Of a stretch of 64,000 nt of DNA, positions 36,676 through 45,884 are shown piece by piece. The stretch lies in NCBI RefSeq assembly GCF_026410925.1, contig NZ_CP112972.1, positions 2,232,001-2,296,000 of the forward strand. The letters run 5' to 3'. Origin of the DNA: Halovenus salina (GTDB lineage: Archaea; Halobacteriota; Halobacteria; Halobacteriales; Haloarculaceae). The number at the start of each line of letters is the position of its first letter. Position 1 is the first letter of the stretch. Under the pieces are notes generated by a model. It saw nothing but the letters and a program-made list of their open reading frames with translations, was not told where the DNA came from and did not search any database. The translations under genes and the position numbers were made by a program.

Positions 36676-36858
36676 TCAGTCGTCGTCAGAACCTTTCATC
36701 TCGCCGAGCTTATCGACGAGGTCGTCCGTCGAAGCCTCGGTATCGAAGGTTACCTCGCCGTCGTGTTCGGACTCGTGAACGTTGACGGCCTCCGTGTTGT
36801 CTTCGGTGTTCATCTCTTGGTTCTCTTGTTCTGACTCGTCGTAGCTTCCAAACCCCAT
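36676..36858 (-). CDS. DUF5786-like small acidic protein
   Basis: The 60-residue product begins MGFGSYDESEQENQEMNTED and ends FDTEASTDDLVDKLGEMKGSDDD. This short, acidic form, with MGFGSYDESEQ at the start, matches my memory of the haloarchaeal DUF5786 family, which has no known function. The cttttgtg TATA-like element about 27 bases upstream supports this start over a longer frame that reads into the 111-bp element. Confidence 0.72.
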   Translation of the reverse strand: MGFGSYDESEQENQEMNTEDNTEAVNVHESEHDGEVTFDTEASTDDLVDKLGEMKGSDDD

Positions 36859-36927
36859 ACAACGACGGAGTGTCTGACTGCACAAAAGCGGCGTGGTCCG
36901 ACAGAGCGCCGGCGACTGCCGTGTCTC

Positions 36928-37038
36928 ATAGTGATTGTTGCGAGTCGTTACCGCCGTTGGGAAACGAGACGTGGGTCTCACGCGGTGAAACACCGATAGT
37001 CGTGACGTGGTCACGAAAATAACCGCAACAATCACTAT
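36928..37038. repeat. 111-bp structured inverted-repeat element, copy 2
   Basis: Perfect 15-base terminal inverted repeats (atagtgattgttgcg / cgcaacaatcactat) enclose three smaller hairpins, including tcgtgac-gtg-gtcacga. The right end overlaps the first base (minus-strand reading) of the stop codon of the adjacent oxidoreductase gene. It differs from copy 3 at only two positions. Confidence 0.92.
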
Positions 37039-38459
37039 CAGGTGTCGTCGAGACGGCCGCCCAGTACCTTCGCAGCCACCAGTACCGGGTCCCAGACGGG
37101 ACTGAACGGTGGCGCGTACGCCAGATCGAGACGTTCGAGTTCCGAGACGGTCAGCCCGCCCTCAAGCGCCGTCGCGACCGTGTCGATGCGGATTGCCGCC
37201 CGGTCCTCGCCGGCAATCGTCCCGCCGAGTAGCCGGCCGGTTTCGCGGTCGGCGACCAACGTTACGGTCGTCTCGGCGTTTCCAGGATAGTAGCCCGAAC
37301 GTGACCCGGCGGTAACCGTCTCTGAGAGTGGGTCGAAGCCGGCCTCGCGGGCGCTGTCGTCGTCGACGATACCGGTCCGGCCACACTCCAGTTCGAATGC
37401 TTTCAGCACTGCCGTCCCGGCAATCGCTCCGACTGGCTCGGGGTCACCGGCGACGGTCTGGCCGATTGCGCGTCCAGCCCGGTTGGCCGTCAGCCCGAGC
37501 GGGACCCATTCCTGTGTTCCGGTGACGGTATGGCGCATCTCGGCACAGTCGCCGGCGGCGTACACTCCGTCGACGGAGGTCCGACCGTAGTCATCGGTCG
37601 TAATCGCACCGGAGTCACCGCACTCGACGTGGTCGGCGACGAGGTCGGTGTTCGGACGGATACCGATCCCCACGAGCGCGAGGTCGACATCGACAGCTCC
37701 GTCTGTCGCTTCGACGCGCTCGAGGCGACCCTCCCCCGCAAGTGACTCGACGGCGGTGTCGAGATGGAGGTCGACGCCCGCTTCGGCGAGAGAATCGACG
37801 ACGCGGTCACCGACTGCCTCTCCGAAGGGTGGAACAGGTCGCTCGGAACGCTGGTAGAGGTGTGTCTCCAGTCCCCGAGCACGGAACGCTTCGGCCATCT
37901 CGACGCCGACGTAGCCACCGCCGACGATTGCGACGGTCTCGGGTGGGTCGCGGTTGCGGTACTCCTCGACGACTTCGGTTACGTCGGCGTATCCCGCGTC
38001 GAACCCCTCCTCGCTGTCGGGAGGCGTGAGGAACGCCCGAACTGCGGCCGCGGAATCCATGTGATGCATCGTGAAGACGTCGTCGAGGTCGGTTCCTTCG
38101 ATTGGGGCGGTCAGCGCGCGGGCACCGGTCGCGACGAGGAGGTCGCCGTAGGGCTGTTCGAACGCCTCGTCTGGTCCCTGGACGGAGACAGTCTGGCTTT
38201 CGGGGTCGATATCAACGACTTCGTGGCCTCTGTGGAGGTCGATACCGCGCTCGGCGACCTCAGCGGGCGACAGCGAGAGCAGGTTATCGAGGCGCTCTAC
38301 CTCGCCTTTGATGTAGTAGGGCATCCCACAGTGGGCGTAGGAAATCCACTCGCTTTGCTCGTAGACGACGACCTCGCGGTCGGGGTCTTCGCGTTTGCAC
38401 TTGCTGGCTGCGCTCAGTCCGGCGGCGTCACCGCCGATGACTACAAACGGATCGCTCAT
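37038..38459 (-). CDS. CoA-disulfide reductase / NADH oxidase-like flavoprotein
   Basis: The 473-residue enzyme starts MSDPFVVIGGDAAGLSAA (FAD-binding GxGxxG variant). The redox motif ISYAHCGMPYYIKG near residue 40 places the single active-site Cys of CoA-disulfide reductases and NADH oxidases. VAIVGGGYVGVEMAEAF is the NAD(P)H-binding Rossmann and VDGVYAAGDCAEM the second FAD motif, followed by the dimerisation domain. Haloarchaea use such enzymes in low-molecular-weight thiol and peroxide homeostasis. Start chosen at ATG 38459, with a TATA-like cacttaga about 27 bases upstream. Confidence 0.9.
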   Translation of the reverse strand: MSDPFVVIGGDAAGLSAASKCKREDPDREVVVYEQSEWISYAHCGMPYYIKGEVERLDNLLSLSPAEVAERGIDLHRGHEVVDIDPESQTVSVQGPDEAFEQPYGDLLVATGARALTAPIEGTDLDDVFTMHHMDSAAAVRAFLTPPDSEEGFDAGYADVTEVVEEYRNRDPPETVAIVGGGYVGVEMAEAFRARGLETHLYQRSERPVPPFGEAVGDRVVDSLAEAGVDLHLDTAVESLAGEGRLERVEATDGAVDVDLALVGIGIRPNTDLVADHVECGDSGAITTDDYGRTSVDGVYAAGDCAEMRHTVTGTQEWVPLGLTANRAGRAIGQTVAGDPEPVGAIAGTAVLKAFELECGRTGIVDDDSAREAGFDPLSETVTAGSRSGYYPGNAETTVTLVADRETGRLLGGTIAGEDRAAIRIDTVATALEGGLTVSELERLDLAYAPPFSPVWDPVLVAAKVLGGRLDDT

Positions 38460-38563
38460 ACGCGAGTCTCTCTGTCCACCCATCTAAGTGTTTGTGAGCG
38501 ATTGGTTACCCCTCCTGGCTCTAAGTCGAGATATACAAACCGCTCGTGTCCGTATCGGTCGGT

Positions 38564-39535
38564 ATGGACGAAGATACGCGCGACAACGTGGTCCCCGGCA
38601 CCGACGAGGACCTCGACACGGCCGACGTCTGTGGTCCCGACTTCCGGGGCGAGACCGACATTGACGATTTGCTCGATACGTACGCGACGACGGGCTTTCA
38701 GGCGACCCATCTCGCCGAGGCAGTCGAGATTACAGAACAGATGCAGGCCGAGGACGCGACGATATACCTCACACTCACCTCGAACATCATCTCGTCGGGG
38801 CTGCGCGAGACCGTCGCCGCCCTCGTCCGGGAGGGTCACGTCGATGTCATTATCACGACCTCCGGCTCGCTGACCGAGGATGTCATCAAGACGGCAAAGC
38901 CGTTCAAGATGGGCGAGTGGGACGCAGACGAGGCCGAGCTCCGCGAGCAGGGCATCAATCGCCTCGGCAACATCTACGTCCCCTCCGACCGCTACGTCTG
39001 GCTGGAGGAGTACCTCTATGACTTCTTCGACGACTTCTTCGCCGAGGAGTCGGTCCGAACGCCGACTGCCTTCGCACGCGAGTTGGGTGAGACACTCGAC
39101 GACGAGGATTCGGTGCTGAAACAGGCCGCCGACAACGACGTGCCGGTGTACTGTCCGGCCCTTACCGACGCCGAGGTCGGCAACTTCCTCTACTACTACC
39201 GGCGCGAGCACGACATGGACATCGGCATCGAAATCCTCGACGACTACGACTCGCTCATCGAGGACGGCCTGCTTTCGGAGACGACCGGCCTGATTGCCGT
39301 TGGCGCGGGCGTCCCGAAACACCACGCCATCATGACGAACCTGTTCCGTGGCGGGGCTGACTACGCCGTCTACATCTCGACGGGGATGGAGGGTGACGGC
39401 TCACTCTCAGGCGCACCCCCGGACGAGGCTGTCTCGTGGGGGAAAATCAAAGAAGAGGATACCAACTACACGCAAATCGAGGCCGAGGCGACACTCGTCT
39501 TCCCGCTGCTCGTCGCCGGCGCGTTTATGTCCTAA
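38564..39535 (+). CDS. dys: Deoxyhypusine synthase
   Basis: The 323-residue product has the deoxyhypusine synthase fold with NAD-binding segments (LTSNIISSGLRETVAALVREGHVDVIITTSGSLTEDVIK) and the catalytic lysine in GAGVPKHHAIMTN near residue 262. GGADYAVYISTGMEGDGSLSGAPPDEAVSWGKI completes the active site. It transfers the aminobutyl group of spermidine (or uses agmatine in archaea) to a lysine of aIF5A. A TATA-like gatatac near 38530 favours the ATG at 38564 over an upstream GTG at 38546. Confidence 0.95.
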   Translation: MDEDTRDNVVPGTDEDLDTADVCGPDFRGETDIDDLLDTYATTGFQATHLAEAVEITEQMQAEDATIYLTLTSNIISSGLRETVAALVREGHVDVIITTSGSLTEDVIKTAKPFKMGEWDADEAELREQGINRLGNIYVPSDRYVWLEEYLYDFFDDFFAEESVRTPTAFARELGETLDDEDSVLKQAADNDVPVYCPALTDAEVGNFLYYYRREHDMDIGIEILDDYDSLIEDGLLSETTGLIAVGAGVPKHHAIMTNLFRGGADYAVYISTGMEGDGSLSGAPPDEAVSWGKIKEEDTNYTQIEAEATLVFPLLVAGAFMS

Positions 39536-40899
39536 CGCGGCCGAATCCGGACCAGTTTGTCATCGCGTTCGGTGGGGAAGCCGTCGCCCGCCCGCCCGTC
39601 GCGATTCGAGGTTACCGCGTACAGCTCGCCGTCTGGCCCTTCTTCGAGGTGACGAATCCGGCCGAGTTCGTCGGCGAGAAGTGGCGTACTTGCGGCGTGA
39701 TACTCTTCGTCCATCCAGTCAGCGTCGTGGCGACCTGCGTGGTCGGCCGACAGACGGCTCTCGTCCTCGGCGAGCGTGATGGCGACGATCTGCTGGCTGA
39801 TGAGTCCGCCCACGAGCAGACGGCCCTGGAGCGACGGAACCGCCTCGCCGGTGTAGAAGACTGAACCGGAGGGTGCCCAGGACGGTGCGCCCGCGACTGG
39901 GGGTTGGTAGTCGGTGCCCGAATAGGAGTCGAACCCCTCGCTGTTTCGTGCCGCTGGCCAGCCGTAGTTCTCGCCCGCCCGGAGCACGTTCACCTCGTCC
40001 CCGCCGCCGGGGCCGTGTTCGGTGATTACTGGTGTCCCGTCGGGCAGCCAGGCCAGCCCCTGTGGATTCCGGTGGCCGTACGTGTACACGCGGGGGTCAC
40101 CGCCCTCGATGTCGGGATTGTCGGCCGGCGTGGAGCCGTCCGGCTCGACGCGCAGAATCTTCCCGCCGAGGGTTCCGGGGTCGGCGATTGCGTCGGGGTC
40201 GTCGAGCGCGGGGTCGCCGTCGCCGGCCGCGACCCAGAGGTAGTTCGCCGGCCCGAACGTGATGCGGCCGCCGTTGTGGTAGGCGTCGGCAGGGATACCG
40301 TCGACGATGACCCAGGAGTTCTCGTTCTGGTCGTCGGCGGTCGTGTCGAAGGCGACGACGCGGTTGGTGCGGCCGTCGTCTGTTTCGGTCGTGAAGTAGG
40401 CGTACACCAGCGGTACGTCCGGGTAGTTTGGGTGGATGGCCAGACCGAGTAGCCCGCCCTCACCGCCCTCGACGTACCAGCTATCCTCGTCTGACCCTGG
40501 GGGGAGAGACTCAGCGTCGACAACTGCATCTGGTTCGGTGACTGTCTCCCCCTCTCCCTGCGCGAGCGTCAGGATGCGACCTGTCCGCTCTGTGAGAAAC
40601 AACTCACCGTCCGGGGAGAACGCAATATCCCACGGAATCTCTAAGTTCTCGGCGAGCACCTCGATCTCGTAGCCGCCCTGTTCTGGGGCTGTCTCCGGTG
40701 CCGTCCAGTCGGCGTCGTACCCGTCCCACTGCGCTATCTCGTGGCTGACGCCCACGTCGTACGGCATCTCATCGACGCCTGTCTCGCCCGGTGTCGGTGT
40801 CGCCGACTCGTCGTTCGACTCCGAGAGACAGCCGGCGGCCGCCGACAGCGAGAGCGCGCCTGCCAGACCAAGCAGCCGCCGCCGCGTATACCGTGTCAT
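39532..40899 (-). CDS. PQQ-dependent sugar dehydrogenase-like Tat lipoprotein
   Basis: The 455-residue product begins with a twin-arginine signal and lipobox (MTRYTRRRLLGLAGALSLSAAAGC, Cys24), so it is exported folded and lipid-anchored outside. The body is a six-bladed glucose/sorbosone dehydrogenase beta-propeller: IPWDIAFSPDGELFLTERTGRI, GLLGLAIHPNY, HNGGRITFGPANYLWVAAGDG, GGKILRVEPDG, TYGHRNPQGLAW. It probably oxidises aldoses; whether it binds PQQ cannot be told by eye. Its stop codon overlaps that of the convergent deoxyhypusine synthase gene. Confidence 0.88.
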   Translation of the reverse strand: MTRYTRRRLLGLAGALSLSAAAGCLSESNDESATPTPGETGVDEMPYDVGVSHEIAQWDGYDADWTAPETAPEQGGYEIEVLAENLEIPWDIAFSPDGELFLTERTGRILTLAQGEGETVTEPDAVVDAESLPPGSDEDSWYVEGGEGGLLGLAIHPNYPDVPLVYAYFTTETDDGRTNRVVAFDTTADDQNENSWVIVDGIPADAYHNGGRITFGPANYLWVAAGDGDPALDDPDAIADPGTLGGKILRVEPDGSTPADNPDIEGGDPRVYTYGHRNPQGLAWLPDGTPVITEHGPGGGDEVNVLRAGENYGWPAARNSEGFDSYSGTDYQPPVAGAPSWAPSGSVFYTGEAVPSLQGRLLVGGLISQQIVAITLAEDESRLSADHAGRHDADWMDEEYHAASTPLLADELGRIRHLEEGPDGELYAVTSNRDGRAGDGFPTERDDKLVRIRPR

Positions 40900-40992
40900 G
40901 ACTGACACTCACGGAGTTGCTGGCAAATGTCTTCTGGAACTGCCCACGGAACACCGACATGTCTTCGCCGGATCGGCCGGGGAGCGCAGGCA

Positions 40993-40999
40993 TTTATAT
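40993..40999 (+). promoter_or_regulatory. TATA box before the antiporter gene
   Basis: The heptamer tttatat lies 29 bases upstream of the GTG at 41022. With haloarchaeal spacing of 25-30 bases, transcription would start at or one base before that codon. Confidence 0.5.
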
Positions 41000-41021
41000 G
41001 GATAGCGTGAGGAGTACCGGC

Positions 41022-42950
41022 GTGGAGATATTCGATACAGCCACAGCCACTGCCCCGGGCGGTCTCTCTCCGCTGGTCTCCTCGGAGGGGCCGGAGATGC
41101 TGATTATCGTTGCTCTCATCCTTGCGCTGGGCGTGACCGCACAGGTGCTCGCAGACCGGTTTCAGGTCCCGAGCGTGCTCTTTTTGATTCTCGCTGGCGT
41201 CGCTGTCGGCCCGAAAGGGATTAGCCTTGTCACGCTCGACACCTTCGGCGACTCGTTGACCACCATCGTCGGCATCAGCGTCGCTATCATCGTCTTCGAG
41301 GGGGCCTTCCACCTCAAGATAGCGAAACTCAGGGAGGCACCGTCGGCGACTATCCGTCTGATTACTGTCGGGGCGATTATCTCGTTCGGAGGAACGGCGC
41401 TCGCGGTCAGATACCTGCTCGGCGTCGAGTGGGGTATTGCCGCGCTAATCGGGGCCTTGCTGGTGGCGACTGGGCCAACAGTCATCACGCCCATTCTGGC
41501 GGTCGTTCCGGTCCGGGACCGCGTCGCCGCGGCACTCGAAACGGAGGGTATCGTCAACGACGTGAGTGCCGCCATCTTCGCGGCGGTCATCTTCAAACTA
41601 TTGGCCTCGCAGGGAACCGACCCGGCGGACTATCTCGTCGAGTTCGTCCAGCGCCTGAGCGTCGGTGTCTTCGTCGGCCTGGTGACGGCAGGGGTCCTGT
41701 GGTTTCTGGTGGTCTACGTCGACAGTCCGTCGGCCTGGACGCCACAGAACGTCCGCCTGATGACACTCGCGGGCGCGATTCTCGCCTTCAGTCTGGCAGA
41801 TGTGATTGCGACGGAGTCCGGTGTCGCGGCCGTCGCGACGGCCGGGGTCCTCCTTGGAAATCTGAATCTTCCGTACGAAGAGCAGATAGAGGAGTTCAAA
41901 GGTGACGTGACGATTGTCGTCCTCTCGTTTGTCTTCATCGCGCTTGCGGCGCTCATCGAGTTCGATACGCTGATTGATTTAGGTCTCTCAGGACTCGCCG
42001 TCGTCGCTATCGTCGCACTCGTGTTGCGCCCGGCGCTGGTCTTTCTCTCGACCGCTGGGGCGAAGTTCACGCGCGGCGAGAAGCTGTTTATGAGCTTTGC
42101 CGGGCCCCGTGGTATCATTCCGGCGAGCGTGGCGACGCTGTTTGCGATCCAGCTCCAGACGCCGGCCCCGCCGTCGAATCCGGAGGGTGCGAACATCCTT
42201 GCGGGGACGGTCTTTCTGGTTATCTTTCTGACTGTCATTTTCGAGGGCGGATTCGCGCGACAGATTGCCGAACGGTTACAGGTGATTCCAATGCGTGTAC
42301 TCATCATCGGCGGCGGACGTGTCGGGAGTGAACTAAGTGAACGACTCGAAGAACGCGGCGAGAACGTCGTCATTATCGAACACGACAGCGACCTGGCCGA
42401 AACCCTTCGGAGCGACGGCTTCACCGTCAAGGAGGGCGACGGAACCAACACGGAGTGTCTCAGGGAGGCCGGAGCGGACAACGCGAAGATAATCGTCGCC
42501 GCGACGGGTGACGACGACACCAACCTCCTCGTAACACAGCTCGCGGACTCGAAGTTCGACGTTCGCAAGGTAATCACCCGTGTCAACGACCCCGAGAACC
42601 GGAGTGCGTTCGAAGACCTCGGTATCGAAACTATCTCCGAGACGGGGTCGACGGCCTGGGCAATCGACAACCTCATCGAGCGGCCGGGCCTGTCGCGGTG
42701 GATGGCAGAACTCGGCCGGAGCGGCGATGTCCAGGAGATAGAGGTGACCGACGAGGGACTCGTCGACGAGACAATCGGGGACCTGAACACGACCCTCCCC
42801 GACGGCTGTATCGTCGCACTTGTCACCCGTGACGACGAGAACACGGTCCCGGACCCACAGATGCGGATACAGTACGGCGACCGCCTCACGGTGCTCGGTC
42901 AGACCGAAGCCGTCGACGGGGCAATCGCACAACTACACCCACACGACTGA
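41022..42950 (+). CDS. Cation:proton antiporter (CPA1/NhaP-like) with C-terminal RCK domain
   Basis: From the leaderless GTG at 41022 (642 residues), a 12-13 helix Na+/H+-exchanger domain (about 20-420; FLILAGVAVGPKGI, GALLVATGPTVITPIL, TEGIVNDVSAAIFAAV) leads into a TrkA-N Rossmann domain (MRVLIIGGGRVGSELSERLEERG, about 424-540) and a TrkA-C domain. The transporter exchanges Na+ or K+ for H+; the RCK domain senses NAD(H) or nucleotides. A tttatat TATA box at 40993-40999 supports the GTG start; in-frame starts at 40917, 40962 and 40998 lie at or upstream of that box and would be untranscribed from it. Confidence 0.85.
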   Translation: MEIFDTATATAPGGLSPLVSSEGPEMLIIVALILALGVTAQVLADRFQVPSVLFLILAGVAVGPKGISLVTLDTFGDSLTTIVGISVAIIVFEGAFHLKIAKLREAPSATIRLITVGAIISFGGTALAVRYLLGVEWGIAALIGALLVATGPTVITPILAVVPVRDRVAAALETEGIVNDVSAAIFAAVIFKLLASQGTDPADYLVEFVQRLSVGVFVGLVTAGVLWFLVVYVDSPSAWTPQNVRLMTLAGAILAFSLADVIATESGVAAVATAGVLLGNLNLPYEEQIEEFKGDVTIVVLSFVFIALAALIEFDTLIDLGLSGLAVVAIVALVLRPALVFLSTAGAKFTRGEKLFMSFAGPRGIIPASVATLFAIQLQTPAPPSNPEGANILAGTVFLVIFLTVIFEGGFARQIAERLQVIPMRVLIIGGGRVGSELSERLEERGENVVIIEHDSDLAETLRSDGFTVKEGDGTNTECLREAGADNAKIIVAATGDDDTNLLVTQLADSKFDVRKVITRVNDPENRSAFEDLGIETISETGSTAWAIDNLIERPGLSRWMAELGRSGDVQEIEVTDEGLVDETIGDLNTTLPDGCIVALVTRDDENTVPDPQMRIQYGDRLTVLGQTEAVDGAIAQLHPHD

Positions 42951-42957
42951 CCGTTTC

Positions 42958-43068
42958 ATAGTGATTGTTGCGAGTCGTTACCGCCGTTGGGAAACGAGAC
43001 GTGGGTCTCACGCGGTGAAACACCGATATTCGTGGCGTGGTCACGAAAATAACCGCAACAATCACTAT
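42958..43068. repeat. 111-bp structured inverted-repeat element, copy 3
   Basis: It is nearly identical to copy 2 (two substitutions, one turning the inner hairpin to tcgtggc-gtg-gtcacga, which stays paired as RNA through G-U). It lies between the convergent antiporter and MMPL genes, starting 8 bases after the antiporter stop and overlapping the first base of the MMPL stop codon. Terminal repeats are a perfect 15 bases. Confidence 0.92.
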
Positions 43069-45578
43069 CAGTCCTGTGGCGCTGGCTCTCCGGTGGCTGT
43101 CGACGCATCGAGTGACAGTGAGGCGTAGCGACTCCAGAGCAGGAGGACACTCGGCAACACGAGCAGACTGACCAGAAACGCCGTCACGAGCGCGACGACG
43201 ACGATGCTACCGAAGCTCTGGACCTGTGGATGGGGGACCAGCGCAATCGTTGCGAACGAGCCCGCCGACGTGAGCGTACTGCCAAGCAACGCCCCGCCGG
43301 TACCGGTCACTGCGGCCCGGAGTGCTTCGATTTCGTTGTTCCCCTCGCGCAGTTCGTCGGCGAACCGGTCGCCGATGTGGATGTTGTAGTCGATGCCGAG
43401 ACCGACGACCAGACTCATCAGGAGGGCAGTCAAAAGCGTCAGCGGGATCTCGAGCAGATACATCCCGGCGATGACAAGCCCGACGACGAGGAAAATTGGC
43501 CCGGAGACGGCCGCGCCGAGGGTTGCGCTGCCGTGCATGAGCCGGAAGACGAGAATCAACGCAACGACGATTGCCACCAGCGCGACAACCATGGTCGTGA
43601 CTACGCCGCCGATGACGTTGTCGAGAACCGCCTCGTTGACGGTAATCGGGCCGGCAGCAGTCGCCGTCCGCTGTCCGTCACCTTCCATGACGGCGGCCCC
43701 GTCGTCGAGTTTCGGGGCGATCGCGCTCGATTCCGAGAAGTCGACGTCGAGCGAGAGGGTTACCAGCAGCGACTGGTACTCACCGTCGACCCGCTCGATG
43801 ACTCGCTCGGCAGTTTCGCTGTCGGCCGCGTAGAGGGCATCGTACACCGCGGCGAGATTCTGGTCGGGGATCCCGTCGTCATCTGTGTCAGCGTCCGCGA
43901 AGACATCCGCAAACTCCTCGTCTTCGGATGCGACCTGTTGCATCGCGGTCAGCGGGGACCGCTCGGCCGGGGTCGCCGACTGGTCGAGCAACAGCCCTTC
44001 CTGTGCGAGACGCTCTACGCTGGCGTCGATGTCTTCGAGCGTCGAGGGGCTGGTCACGTCGTCTTCGACGAGTATCTCGGATTTGATGGCGTCGTCGGCG
44101 TTTGCAGGCTGGTAGACCTCCCCGACGTGGCGTTGCTGTGTGAATATCTCGGTCTGCTCCCAGCCCAGCGGCTCTGGCAGTTGCTGTTTCCACTCTGCGA
44201 CGTCGCCGTCGGCCTGCTGGTAGCTCTCTTGGTCGAGCTGTGTCCAGGCCACACCGCCCCCAGCGGCAACGAGTACCGCGAGCACCAACACGACGGGAGC
44301 CCCGCGCCTGGCGAGGGTGACCGTTTTTTCGAGCATCGGCCGCAGATACGAGCCGTGTCCCAGCGGGGCCTTCCGGCGGTCGAGACCGATGCGTTCGAAC
44401 GTGCGGTCGATGCTGACTTTCAGTGCAGGGACGGCCGTGACGAAGATGCCAAGCGCCGAAACGACGCCGAGCGTCACGGTGATACCGATATCACGGATGC
44501 TCGGCAGCGGATTAGCCAGGTTGGCGAGAAAGCCGATAGCGGCGGTTGCGGTCACGAGAATCAGCGCCGTCGCGACGAGAGACAGGCCTCTGGCCATTGG
44601 CTTCCGGATTCCCTCTCCTGGGCCGCGTTCCTCGCGGTAGCGGTTGAAGACGTGAAAGCCGAAGTCGATACTCAACCCTGCAATCAACACGACCGGAATA
44701 ATCATTATCACGCCTGCCTCAACGCCGAGCCACCCCAGGAGACCGAACGTCCACAGCACCGACAGGATGACACCAGCCATGCCGACGACCACATCGACCA
44801 GGTCGCGGTACGCAAACGCCAGAATAAACAGGATGAGCGCCAGGGTAATCGGCAAGACGAGTTCGACCATCTCGCCGAAGAAGTGTGAGCTCGCCTCGGA
44901 GTAGGCGTTAGAACTCAACACGAAGAAGCCGTCATCCTCATACTCTGTTGCCGTCTCGTAGAGGACTGTCTCGGCATCTTCCTGAGGACTGTCACCCGCT
45001 GTGTCGAGCACAACCAGGGTGCGTCGGTCGGACGAAGTCGTCCCCTCGTGGTCGGCAGGGAGGAACTGCCCGGCCTGTGGGTTCTCGTCGAGAAGCTGGC
45101 CGATGGCTGTCTCGACTTCGGCTTCACTCATCGATTCGAGCGCCTGAATCTGATCGTCGAGCGAGGCGCTGCTCCCGGCGGATTGCGTGGCGACGAGGTT
45201 CTCGATACCCCGGACGCCGTCGTCGTGAAGCGCCGCCTGGACGGTCTCGTTTTCGGTGACGCGTTGCTGGTAGCGCAATCCCGCAAGCAGTGACTCCTTC
45301 GACAGCGCGTTCCCGTCCTCATTCCAGACGTACACCGGCTCGACCTCCCTCGTCGAACCTTTGACTACCGCTTTGCTGTACGCGTCGTCGATGTACTGTG
45401 ACTTCTGGACGCGGTCGATGTCGTCGAACTGCGAGGCTGTACCACCCGACTGACTCGAGGTATTTAGCTGTGGGATACCGGCCATGATGCCACCCGTCAG
45501 AAGCACCATCACCAACAGCACGATGACGTTGTGCTCCGTGACGAAGCCGGCTGCCCGACGGAGAAATCGCTGTATCAT
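43068..45578 (-). CDS. MMPL/RND-family transporter
   Basis: The 836-residue protein has the duplicated RND topology. The first half has a helix at about 15-35, a large extracytoplasmic domain (about 40-210) and a five-helix bundle containing GLSIDFGFHVFNRYREERG. The second half has an extracytoplasmic domain (about 400-640) and helices with VGLGIDYNIHIGDRFADEL. MMPL proteins use the proton gradient to move lipids, hopanoid- or isoprenoid-like molecules. No lipid biosynthesis gene is adjacent. The ATG at 45578 is preferred, since a cttataa TATA box lies about 30 bases upstream. Confidence 0.85.
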   Translation of the reverse strand: MIQRFLRRAAGFVTEHNVIVLLVMVLLTGGIMAGIPQLNTSSQSGGTASQFDDIDRVQKSQYIDDAYSKAVVKGSTREVEPVYVWNEDGNALSKESLLAGLRYQQRVTENETVQAALHDDGVRGIENLVATQSAGSSASLDDQIQALESMSEAEVETAIGQLLDENPQAGQFLPADHEGTTSSDRRTLVVLDTAGDSPQEDAETVLYETATEYEDDGFFVLSSNAYSEASSHFFGEMVELVLPITLALILFILAFAYRDLVDVVVGMAGVILSVLWTFGLLGWLGVEAGVIMIIPVVLIAGLSIDFGFHVFNRYREERGPGEGIRKPMARGLSLVATALILVTATAAIGFLANLANPLPSIRDIGITVTLGVVSALGIFVTAVPALKVSIDRTFERIGLDRRKAPLGHGSYLRPMLEKTVTLARRGAPVVLVLAVLVAAGGGVAWTQLDQESYQQADGDVAEWKQQLPEPLGWEQTEIFTQQRHVGEVYQPANADDAIKSEILVEDDVTSPSTLEDIDASVERLAQEGLLLDQSATPAERSPLTAMQQVASEDEEFADVFADADTDDDGIPDQNLAAVYDALYAADSETAERVIERVDGEYQSLLVTLSLDVDFSESSAIAPKLDDGAAVMEGDGQRTATAAGPITVNEAVLDNVIGGVVTTMVVALVAIVVALILVFRLMHGSATLGAAVSGPIFLVVGLVIAGMYLLEIPLTLLTALLMSLVVGLGIDYNIHIGDRFADELREGNNEIEALRAAVTGTGGALLGSTLTSAGSFATIALVPHPQVQSFGSIVVVALVTAFLVSLLVLPSVLLLWSRYASLSLDASTATGEPAPQD

Positions 45579-45711
45579 CTGGGAGGGTCTACTGTACTTG
45601 CTCACTTATAACGGGTAACTCCTGTTCGCGGAGAGAATACGACAGGTAATGTTATATATGTGAATCAAAAACAACTTTTATATACTACAACTGATCTCTG
45701 AGGGGCCACCG

Positions 45712-45815
45712 TTGACCTACGGCCAGTTACCGCCCGAATCGGCACTGAGTCTGCTCGGCAACGACCGACGGCCATCTTCTGGGCGCTCAGCGAGGCCCGG
45801 GGTGGGTCGGGGCCG
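45712..45815 (+). pseudogene. Frameshifted fragment of a haloarchaeal winged-helix protein
   Basis: A strong TATA box (ttttatata, 45676-45684) precedes a TTG at 45712 that reads TYGQLPPESALSLLGNDRR, the typical opening of haloarchaeal DUF7344-type HTH proteins (LPPESxFxALSNERRR). After the second Arg the match continues only in another frame (AIFWALSEAR), indicating a small deletion. No HTH is restored further on. The piece appears to be a decayed gene left between the MMPL promoter and the binding-protein gene. Confidence 0.4.
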
Positions 45816-45884
45816 ACGACGACGGTACTGTCGTCCCTGTCGACGCGTGGCTTGGTTGCTTTCTCGGTATCGAGTGGCCTCGTC

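Noticed and set aside
38456-39325. 290-codon frame antisense to the deoxyhypusine synthase gene
   Set aside because: Deoxyhypusine synthase is unmistakable on the opposite strand; the antisense frame has no supporting motif.
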